From the NCBI GenBank assembly GCA_947462335.1, contig OX381705.1, positions 32,883,570 to 32,947,569 on the forward strand: DNA of 64,000 bases, in the 5' to 3' direction. This DNA is from Harmothoe impar (taxonomy: Eukaryota > Annelida > Polychaeta > Phyllodocida > Polynoidae). A program made the position numbers and the translations under genes. Of this stretch, positions 55,978 through 64,000 are shown piece after piece (the stretch's first letter is position 1; the number at the start of each line of letters is the position of its first letter). The notes beneath the pieces are model-generated. The model was not told the origin of the DNA. It saw only the letters and a program-made list of their open reading frames with translations, and did not search any database.

Positions 55978-56970
55978 GTCAGAGCTAGGTAATCGGCTAC
56001 AGGCATTTGATACACATCGGTAAGTCAGTAAGTTGCACGTGTGCATTGTAATCTCTATAGAGAGGTTTACACACATTAAAGAAGCCATACACGCAGTCAG
56101 TGTTCACTCCCTTAGTGACCCTGACCACTAGTCCATGGTGAAAAAAACATCTACACCTTCGTTCATAATGATGCAGTGTACATCAATTCTACATTATTAT
56201 ACAGTGCAAAACGGATTTTCCGGTACTGTATGAGCCTGGCCAGGACTATATCAAGGTTTCTCTCCATCCAGCTCGTGATCCTAAACCCGGTGTAAGATGT
56301 GAGTACATTTCTGTATGACTGTATCTACTTGTGACAACCTTTCAGAACTCAACCTGAAACGTACATATATTTCAAAACAGCCAAATGCTTAAATAATTGA
56401 TTGTGTTATCAACAATGCAATTTAATGTACTCATATAGGTATGTACATGTTCAAAGCGATATACAAAGCGCGGATTGGTGTAATTCCATTCAGTTTCCAG
56501 TTAGAAAAACAACCATACAAAAGAAATATTAGAATACTATATGATTATGCAATTGATAGCAGCGATGGTCATTGCATTTATTCTTAAACCTTTTGTTCTA
56601 CATACACATTTTCCATGCGGAATACAGTGGCCCGATTGATTCAACGAAAGTACGGGATATCCACTATTGAATAACCCTCCCTAGTGCCCCATGAACTATG
56701 AAGTCTTCAAATTATATGCCTAAGCAGATCATCCACTCAAGTTGTTCACAACTAAAGGTTATCTCACTTGGCGAACCTTTGTCATTATCACATTCACAAC
56801 GTTACACTTAATTACACGTGTGTACTTCATGTGTTAGATCTTTAGTTTATTTCATCTGTTCAGTCAGTATTTTCTGCACTCATGCAGAATATATCAGCAA
56901 AATGAGCTACAGACCAAGTCAGTCACCCCTTGGTATTGTGCCCATTAGTCACCTAATCTCCAAAGTCAAG
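55978..56970. other. AT-rich non-coding stretch, no gene supported
   Basis: No supported gene. It would be the 3' flank of the minus-strand exon at 56971. Confidence 0.4.
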
Positions 56971-57229
56971 TTATAAATATATACGAGTTTGGTTATAAAT
57001 GCAATAAACGCCAATATGTATGTAAACTGCCCAGTATGTAAATAAATAGAAGCCGACAAGGGTCACCAGGAAAAAAAGTTTTGAAAAAAAATCCTTTTTG
57101 TCCAATTTCCCAAGATCAAAAAAAGAACTTTGAATTTTTTCTTTCTTGCTGTCAATGTCATCTATCCTGCTGTCACTGCCAATTTCATCCGAAAGATCAC
57201 GTGCTGATTCATCCATTTCTACTGTATAC
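56971..57229 (-). CDS. Terminal exon resembling the M4 end of a Cys-loop ligand-gated ion channel
   Basis: On the minus strand an acceptor (TTGCCCTACTCCAG) is followed by 85 codons and a stop. The first part is acidic (LSDEIGSDSRIDDIDSKK), then DLGKLDKKDFFSKLFF leads into a hydrophobic segment LVTLVGFYLFTYWAVYI. In GABA-A/glycine-type receptors the last exon has an intracellular loop end, a D-K/R-x-S/D-R/F-x-x-F-P stretch and then M4 with F-N-x-x-Y-W-x-x-Y. The K-L-D-K-K-D-F-F and F-Y-L-F-T-Y-W-A-V-Y parts fit this, although the usual SR-x-x-FP is altered, and the C-terminus is about 16 residues longer than usual. The remaining exons should lie upstream (higher coordinates) on the minus strand and were not seen; the PHF24-like gene occupies that side on the plus strand. 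So this may be an isolated exon copy. Confidence 0.4.
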
Positions 57230-57404
57230 CTGGAGTAGGGCAAATATATAGTGCATCCACTGTCCTACTTCCTAATACAATATTTCCTTGGTTTACGCTT
57301 GCTTGTCGATTCATATCCCTTATTTATTGCAATATAATCACTTATATTGACCATATATGTCATGCTATATATATTTTGATTTAAATCCCATTCTGTCCCA
57401 AACA

Positions 57405-57600
57405 GCTGGTCCGTACTCCCGACAGAAACAGGACTCACAGAAACAGAACGGTGTTGACAGCTATCTTTCGGATGAAATTGACAGTAACAGCAGAATAGAT
57501 GACATCGACAGCAAGAGAAATGGAAATTCCTTTTTTTTTAATCTGGGAAATTGGACAAAAACGATTTTTTTTTAGGATTTTATAGTGACCCTTGCGAGGA
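57405..57600 (+). pseudogene. Broken inverted copy of the exon at 56971-57229
   Basis: The plus-strand frame reads GPYSRQKQD ... LSDEIDSNSRIDDIDSK and then FFFNLGNW, matching the minus-strand exon over the acidic part (LSDEI-x-S-x-SRIDDIDSK). DNA similarity continues to GTGACCCTTG at about 57588, but the M4 part is lost: poly-T runs shift the frame and a TAG ends it at about 57575. The two copies face each other across about 180 bp. Confidence 0.6.
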
Positions 57601-59693
57601 GACCAGCACAGGAAGACAGGTGGGGGCCGTGTTGCTAGACCATAAATGTAATACAGCCCAGGGTGAGATTTTTTTGCGGAAAGCCACTCCTCTCCAAGAG
57701 AGAATTATGGCTTGATGCATGGCCTACTCGGTACTCAGTACCATGGGAAAAATTACCGCTGTGAGTGAGGTTTCTGACCCAGGTGATGGAACTGTGCATA
57801 ATTATAGTGTATGGCAGTATCATCCGGCCTCAATACCTCATTGAAATATGTCTATTTTGCACTGTCGTATTGGATGGTAATGATAGTTATGACGTTTCCC
57901 CAACATTTTGCATGTCATGTTTTATTATAATTGTGACAAAACGTGGGAAAACGTACCATTACGGGAATTTAGTGCCATTTTCAGCCACTAGGGGGCACCA
58001 CCAGTGCAGAACCTTTGCCAGCTCTAGTAGCAAATTAGGGACCTTTCTGTCACTTCTCCTTGTCTGATTTTGATAATCTATATACCAAAATAATCCACAT
58101 GGCCTCCTCTTCTCAGGACAGGTAGACACATCTATGTGAAATCATTTAATACCAACTTAGACAACTGCTTACTTAATTAACTTAGATATACTTGAAATAA
58201 GGATGAACTCTGTTCCAGTTCAGGCACATAGGAGCTGTCTGTGATGGGTGTGATGACATGTTTACTTTTGTTCACAGGAGACACCTATGGCCGTTTATTT
58301 GGGGCTATGATTGTCAAAAAAGGAAAAGGGGACATACCGTAAATTCCCGCGTACCTTTTTCACCTGATATGTGATATGTTACTGATTTATTGCAGAATTA
58401 AGTACTCTTGGTGAATGATTGATTATGAAATATCACATTACAACATATAACAAGTGCTTAAGAAGGGTCGTTTTGCCTTCATATTGTATTCCCTATCAGG
58501 ATCATCTCCAACCAGGTTCCAGCAATATGATTAGCAATTCTGTTATGTATAAATAGATTTTATTGATGAGTGTCCTAATAAATGGATAACTATTAGTAGA
58601 AATTTGGTTCTGAGAGGAATTTGAAATGCCTATTATAAGGTTTGCGATATTAATGACATTTCAAAGATACTAGAACCAACATATCATATCTATAACATGA
58701 AAATGGCAGCCATGGTAACCAGAAAGTGGCATTTTTGCCGAGAAAACATTAATTTTGCATTCCACATACATGTATTATGGTATTCTATCAACAAAGATGG
58801 AACACCAAAGATGTACCATTGTATTTTGCATACAACATTATCCAAAGGCCTATTTCGGGCTCTTCTGTCTTTCTGGTGCCCTACAGTGGCTGAAAACAGT
58901 ACTAAAAAAGAACCTGAAGGTTCTTTTTTCAGAATGGGTTATAATTCTGGTCTTATTGGATTTAAGAAATGTTATATCCTTTCTAGATATATCTATACGT
59001 ATTATGGTGTTTTTTCAATAAATATCGCTAAAATACCACAAATTTAGCTCCATGATAGTGTAGAATTCTGTTCCTAATGATTTCTTATCCTTGAATGGGA
59101 TTCAGGGTTGTGGTGTCTCTGCCAGCCAAAATTGAAATTCTTTCATGGCTGCTTTCCCTTCTACATGTTGGTTATACCATATATATAATATAAGAGCGAC
59201 AAATAATCATAGTTGAAATATCTTGAAACTGAGACTTATGGTGCACTTTTTACCATCATTTTTGGATTCATTGACCTCAAATTAGTCTAGTTAGGCAGGT
59301 ATGGTTTCTTTTTTGTCGTAGAACAGTGTTGTTTTTAAAATGCCCTGTTCCTATATTTGATGGTGCCACATATAGCGTTTGTGTGACACTCTAAATCCCC
59401 ATTATGGTATGTTTTGTCACAATCTTGCTGATCATATTAAACGCACGACATACAATCCACAGTTTTCATTTCAAACTGGGATGGCAAATTATAAGTTTTT
59501 GGCACTTTTCCCATCATGTTAAAATCACATGCATGAAATCTGATTAGCTAGAGCACAAAGGGTACTAGGAAAAGACCCCTTAATTGGATGTAGTATTGTT
59601 CATAGTTAGTCATGCCCGCAAGAATGTATGCTTCCAAATCTACATTTGATTGGATTAGCCGCTTAACAGTACAGCAATAACCAACGTGCAGTC
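57601..59693. other. Non-coding stretch, no gene supported
   Basis: Only AT-rich short frames; nothing with domain or splice support. Confidence 0.45.
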
Positions 59694-59829
59694 ATTGGGA
59701 GCCAATAATAACAACCCCATTTAAAGCTTGCACCTTGTGGGGGTTGTAGTTTCCAACTCGGCACAGTTTACATATGTCTGTTTGCCATTTCTGGGGCTAT
59801 ATATAAAGAGGACTGGAGCTCTATGATAT
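59694..59829 (+). promoter_or_regulatory. Candidate promoter of the PHF24-like gene
   Basis: An ATTGG (59694-59698) and a CCAAT (59702-59706) lie back to back about 95 bp upstream of a strong TATATAAA (59800-59807). A start about 30 bp downstream gives a short exon that ends at the donor GTGAGTGAG (59878). Orientation and position fit the PHF24-like gene, whose coding part begins after an acceptor at 60624. Confidence 0.45.
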
Positions 59830-59877
59830 AGGATAACCCAGCGCCACAAGGTGACAATTACATCTACATTTCTGCAC
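59830..59877 (+). other. Candidate 5'UTR exon of the PHF24-like gene
   Basis: The 5' border is inferred from TATATAAA at 59800; the 3' border is the donor CTGCAC|GTGAGT. It would splice to 60625. Other first exons are possible. Confidence 0.4.
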
Positions 59878-60629
59878 GTGAGTGAGTGAGTTACATGCCT
59901 TGATCGACACTCCTAAGTTGCGTTTTACGCTGGAACCTCTCTGCAAATTTTGATATCAAGTCTAGCGGAATAGGAATCTAGACTTTCCTCGTATATTATT
60001 AGAATAAAATCCCACGGAATTTGAGAGTAAACTCCACAGGGCTAAGGCAAAACGATCGGCTATGTACAGCACAAGCAACAGCAGGGTGTTTCCACGGGAG
60101 GACAGGTCCATCCAAATGTGTGTTTCAGAAGTTGCTTGAGCACATGCTCTATCAAATATTGCTTTTTCACTTCACTCTTAAACCAATTGCGAAAGCAATG
60201 TATTGCTTTAGTACCCCGTGTACCATTGAATCTACACATCAGCTTAAACGTTCAAATCGTAACAGTTCATCCTAAAACGCAGAGGTAAACAGTCCGTGTA
60301 CTACTGTATACTTAGGGGGTTGCAAATTGTAAAGGTCCGTCATAAACGTTTTGGGTTGGCATATGATTATTAAAGCAAGGGTCATGAACTGCAATCCGTC
60401 CAATCGACAGAGGTTTTTTTCCTGCATAAGAGGCATCTTGCATGAGATCTGAACCATGGTGCAATTGGACCTCATATTCAATCATACAATTGTAAGCCTT
60501 GTCACTGGGTACAGCTCTATGGAATAATCATTTTCACATTACAGCTCTATGGAATAATATTTTTTACCTATTAATCAGCTTTTCTAAACTGCTATGGTGT
60601 ATTGATGTATAGTCTGCTTTACAGAAGCC

Positions 60630-60935
60630 ATGGGCGCTGCAGCCACTAAAAAGGAAGACAAGGAAGCCAAGGCCCGAACAATCCGGACTAAGGTGAAAGC
60701 CTTGGCCGCATTTAATCCTGTCCCAGGGAAGAAAAATACGGACAGGCCACAGAGCAGCTCTAGTACAAAAGGAGGGTCGAAGAGGGATGAGCTGCTCCAG
60801 TTCATTAGGACACGTAGAGAAGAGAAGTTGGAGACATGGGACAACCTCCAGAAGGGATATGACGCTGAGGACGCTGCCGGGGGGCTGAGAGCAGCCTCCA
60901 TGGTTGAAATCCCAGACGATGACTTAGATGAAACA
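60630..60935 (+). CDS. PHF24: PHF24/GINIP-like protein, coding exon 1 (N-myristoylation signal)
   Basis: The acceptor TGCTTTACAG ends at 60624 and the ATG at 60630 opens 102 codons to the donor ACA|GTAAGT (60936), phase 0. The N-terminus MGAAATKKEDK fits the myristoylation pattern M-G-x-x-x-[ST]-K. The rest is charged and probably disordered, with a helical DELLQFIRTRREEKLETW stretch and an acidic end (PDDDLDET). With the next three exons it gives an N-terminal myristate, then a PHD finger, then EF-hand-like loops, the layout of PHF24 (KIAA1045/GINIP), a vertebrate neuronal protein that binds activated G-alpha-i and modulates GABA-B signalling. Function in this animal is inferred from that family. 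Four exons cover about 247 residues; the C-terminal part lies right of the window. Confidence 0.85.
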
Positions 60936-61237
60936 GTAAGTGCAGAGCTCAAGGCAGACTTCATTAGACATTGTTTCTTTGTGAATCTACATTAATGATA
61001 CACGGTGCCTGTGAAGAGCGTAGACAAAATCTAAATCATATGAACATCATGCAGTATGCTTTCTATTTCAGTATAAGAAAAATAGCCATGTAAGAAAAAC
61101 AGTAAAGAAATATATATCAACTATGTTGTATACTGATATATTGATTCATTAAAACGGAGATATTATATCTTTCATTTATTTAAAAGGGTAAACATGTATA
61201 ATTCTGTAGTATACATTAGTTGACGGATGCCTTGCAG

Positions 61238-61414
61238 ATGAATGCCGCCTGCGGTATATGTTCAGAAACGGACATTTGGGAGATGATGCCTTGCCGCGTC
61301 TGTGGCCGAAAGTACCACCGGAAATGTTTGACTGGAAGTGGCCTTTATAGTGACCATGAAATTGGGTTCTTTGATCGTGCGGAGACAGCAATAGGATGGA
61401 GCTGTCTGAAATGT
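61238..61414 (+). CDS. PHF24: PHF24-like, coding exon 2: PHD finger
   Basis: Acceptor CCTTGCAG, donor TGT|GTAGGT, 59 codons, phase 0 on both sides. The peptide has a complete C4HC3 pattern: C-G-I-C, PCRVC, H-R-K-C and a final GWSCLKC. The layout C-x-x-C ... PCRVC-x-x-x-[YF]-H-x-x-C ... GWSC-x-x-C is specific for PHF24-type fingers. The distal loop is long (about 30 residues between HRKC and GWSC), as in the vertebrate protein. Confidence 0.88.
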
Positions 61415-61624
61415 GTAGGTTCTCCTCAAAACTAAATTATATACATAGTATGCATGGTGAGTAGAGTTAAAAATAACTGAATTGTAGCTACATTGTATCG
61501 GATTGTCGATTTAACAATGCCAAAATGCCATTGGTCAGTTATTCTGTTTACCAAATAGGCATACCCTCGTGTTTGCTGTTTTACTAGTAGACTATGATCA
61601 GTTCACGTTTCACTGCCATTCCAG

Positions 61625-61703
61625 GACAATATTTTCAATTTGCTGACTACGAATGAACTGGATGAACTTAGCAATGATTTCGAACGGTTGGATCTCAACA
61701 AAG
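61625..61703 (+). CDS. PHF24: PHF24-like, coding exon 3
   Basis: Acceptor CATTCCAG, donor AAAG|GTTCGT, phase 0 in and phase 1 out. It reads DNIFNLLTTNELDEL then SNDFERLDLNK and continues GWSCLKC directly. The D-N-I-x-x-L-L-T-x-x-E pattern matches the helix that follows the PHD finger in PHF24. The exon ends inside the first EF-hand loop. Confidence 0.85.
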
Positions 61704-62450
61704 GTTCGTACAGTGCGTTCAGCTGGGGTGTATAATTGGCTGCTGTAGTGGGACTCAGGAAAAGGTTAATGCAATGTCTGGGTGCTGGCTATTGGCGAAC
61801 AAATATTTACGGTTGGTGTAATAGCTAAAGGCAATGATATCGCGGACAAAGTAAAGAAAAGTATCGATTCACAGTCATACTCTTGTGTATCAAAGATACA
61901 TGTACTGGTAATCTAGCATAATTATGTTAAACTATAGTACACTGACACAAAATACATGTTTTTTGTCGAGCTTGACGTAATCCTCCACATTGTTGTAATT
62001 TGTGATATTCTCATGATATTACTATGAAATTGATGGTAAGGGGGTACAAGTCTACCCCCTTAGACATCTGCCTAGGGTGTAAACATCTAAGGGGGTAAAT
62101 GTGAAAGGGGGTAGATGTCCAAGGTGGTAGATGGCAGGGGTAGATGTCCAAGGGGTACTTGTCCTAGAACCGAAATCGATAGGATCCAAGGCAGGCCCGC
62201 CAATCGAACGCTTGGCTCAGGGCATTTGCGAAATAGAGTCTGGAAAGGTATTAGACTTACGAGCAGGGAAAAGAGTTTGAGAAAGAGTCTGACAAAGAGC
62301 GATGGAGATTAGTCTGAGGAAAGTGAATAGAATGTGCACTAAATTATGCATAGCCTACTGTGTCGATGCCCGTTATCCAATGAAGACTCTCTAAAGACCG
62401 AGGACAATTGCAAAGGTGTTAACAAATAAGCTCCCCTCATCATTTTACAG

Positions 62451-62650
62451 ATGCAAGTATTTCACTGGATGAGTACCTGCAGCACAGGAGAAGATTACAT
62501 GTGGCTGAGTATGAGGAGGAAATGACTGAACGTGAGGAGCAGTTTGAGAGAATACAGTTTAAGTACTTGGATGCGGACGGTAGCGGTACTATGGAGTATA
62601 GCGAGTACCTCAAACACCACGCCTGTCTCAGACTGGCCACCAGACCCAAG
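62451..62650 (+). CDS. PHF24: PHF24-like, coding exon 4: EF-hand loops
   Basis: Acceptor CATTTTACAG, donor AAG|GTAAGA. With the carried-over G the junction codon is GAT, completing DLNKDASISLDE, a canonical 12-residue EF-hand loop with acidic or polar residues at 1, 3, 5, 7, 9 and Glu at 12. A second perfect loop DADGSGTMEYSE follows about 40 residues later. In vertebrate PHF24 these loops are degenerate, so calcium binding may be an ancestral property kept here. The exon ends at ...LATRPK in phase 0. The next exon was not found before base 64000. Confidence 0.87.
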
Positions 62651-64000
62651 GTAAGAGCCTTACTCTTCTGTCCTGTAGGTTAGAGCATGAAGGTATCAGG
62701 GGCAGATACAGGATTTTGAAACGTTCCGGGAAAGAATTACATTTAAAAAAACTCAAATTTCTGCCCAAAAAGGGGGGCGTACGCCGGGTCCGCCCCCCGG
62801 CCCCAAAATCCGACCCTGTGAATTCATGGTTAGGGGCCTAGAGATAACACTTACTGAGTAACATAAAGTATTGAGGTGGAAGTGGACAATGCGATTAGCA
62901 TCAGTAAGATGGCTGATCTTAGTACCTGAGAGTGGACACTGAATGTATCACTTTCGTTTTCAGCGGACTTTATTAAACAATTGACCAGGTGCCTTAGCTA
63001 AGAATACTATTAGCCCATGTGTAAGTTATTTTTAACCTTCTTATGGACTAGACTTTTTTTTTAGCAAAGAAAGTATTAGTATTGATATCTTCCCTAGATT
63101 TAGGTCACCGATCAGCCATGTACCCAGAGTGTGCATTATATAATCCTATGTATGAATTAAACTATAAGGCCACTCATAAAGTCACCCAGCAGTGAAAAAT
63201 ATTGACGTTCGCGTTTTTTTTATCTTTTCTTTTTTCTGGGGGCTAAAATGTATAGGGAAATTAAGACATTTTGCGAATACTTTTTACACTTTAGTAGTTG
63301 AGGGTTCATTGATCCGGAAAATGTGTTATACGTAAAGTATCCTGGCTCACAGCCTTACAAGCAGCATCTGCTTTAATTTGATACCAAATATACCAATATT
63401 TGTCCACGTTTTTTCAATAAAAATCTTTTTAAAAAATTGTTAAATTCCCCTTATCACGATTGTTATGATGTGCGCGTGTTGACAAGCCAGTTTCTATTTT
63501 TTGAGTGGCCTAATGTCCATCATGCAAAAAGTACACAAATGCATCTCCAGGTATATTCGTTTAGATGATAGGTCTAACCGTCGGTCAATAACAATATTTT
63601 TCTCCCTACTGTTGACAGCATGAACTGCCAATATAGTCACGACCTTGGCAGGTTAACAACCTCCATAATGCCTCTACCTTAACAGCTAAATTACACTGTA
63701 TGACGGTGTGACTAAAGAATGGAAAGAATCCAGGGGACCTGGAGGCTCTTTCAGAACAGACTCGTCAGTCGTCATATCGCGATTTTCGTCAATATTGCAA
63801 TATTTGCAATTGACGAGGCTATTCGTAGCTGGCAAAATGTGGTATTTACATTTATTTTCTATAGGTTTGTATAGGAAATCTTGTGAACGAAATTTTACCG
63901 GTGGTCGTCAAACAGGTTTCGTCACGTCACCAGTTCCCTACGACCACGTCAGTTGTTCTGAATGAGCCTCCAGGTTACAGCTAAATCCCCTGTGTTCTGA
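62651..64000. other. Intron of the PHF24-like gene (incomplete), no further exon seen
   Basis: Contains a short GC-rich hairpin-like repeat at about 62770-62812 (GGGGGGCGTACGCCGGGTCC then a CCGCCCCCCGG block), probably a transposon end. A CGG... stretch after TTTTCAG at 62963 has a stop after six codons, so it was not accepted as the next exon. Confidence 0.5.

Noticed and set aside
60510..60558. 19-bp direct repeat TACAGCTCTATGGAATAAT, 30 bp apart
   Set aside because: Seen in the sequence, but isolated and too small to interpret; could be a local slippage duplication.
62963..62990. Next PHF24-like exon after TTTTCAG (RTLLNN)
   Set aside because: TGA after six codons in the required phase; probably coincidence.

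Overview
The window is nuclear DNA from an animal, most likely a marine invertebrate. Evidence: short phase-compatible exons with GT/AG borders, TATA/CCAAT promoters, an intact non-LTR retrotransposon, long-TIR and foldback DNA transposons, and several minisatellites and a satellite. No bacterial-type operons, rRNA or CRISPR are seen. I could not fix the phylum. Most of the sequence is non-coding; only a few percent is host coding sequence.

Host genes, left to right. (1) A HINT3-like HIT-triad exon (3756-3888), with a doubtful last exon at 4294-4500 and a doubtful unrelated first exon at 3172-3300. (2) A small unrecognised gene with a CCAAT/TATA promoter (about 5751-5870), a 5'UTR exon ending at 5942 and four phase-0 coding exons (6947-7045, 7490-7546, 8506-8574, 8807-8902; 106 residues). 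(3) A terminal exon resembling the M4 end of a Cys-loop ligand-gated channel on the minus strand (56971-57229), with a broken inverted copy at 57405-57600. (4) The 5' part of a PHF24/GINIP-like gene on the plus strand (promoter about 59694-59807; coding exons 60630-60935, 61238-61414, 61625-61703, 62451-62650), encoding a myristoylation signal, a PHD finger and two EF-hand loops. It runs off the right edge.

Mobile and repetitive DNA. A full-length 6-kb LINE (21547-27505) sits inside a 129-bp satellite (20398-21546 and 27506-28070). It is the most striking object here. Its first ORF carries a coiled coil, an RRM-like segment and a C-terminal NADAR (YbiA-like, ADP-ribose-processing) domain. A second ORF is an SGNH hydrolase that starts inside the stop region of the first. 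The third is a 958-residue endonuclease/reverse transcriptase. Between ORF2 and ORF3 lie three hairpins with the same bulged stem and compensating base changes. A 4.35-kb element with 0.86-kb terminal inverted repeats (32052-36400) holds a decayed FEN1/XPG-like nuclease plus CXC gene, reminiscent of Academ-type transposons, and a nested TTAA-flanked MITE. Five further foldback/MITE elements lie at 16416-17047, 41198-41532, 46798-47108, 51265-51475 and 55653-55973.

Tandem arrays. A 70-bp minisatellite (31001-31732) lacks stop codons in its consensus. A 52-bp array of 35 units without a single indel (43868-45663) has an E-box overlapping an AP-1 site in nearly every unit and a 13-unit higher-order period. 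There are also a purine-rich array (28071-28360), a 57-bp array (28960-29630) and a mixed direct/inverted AGTCAGGC region (36545-37757). The remaining stretches hold no supportable gene; a few look like candidate regulatory islands.
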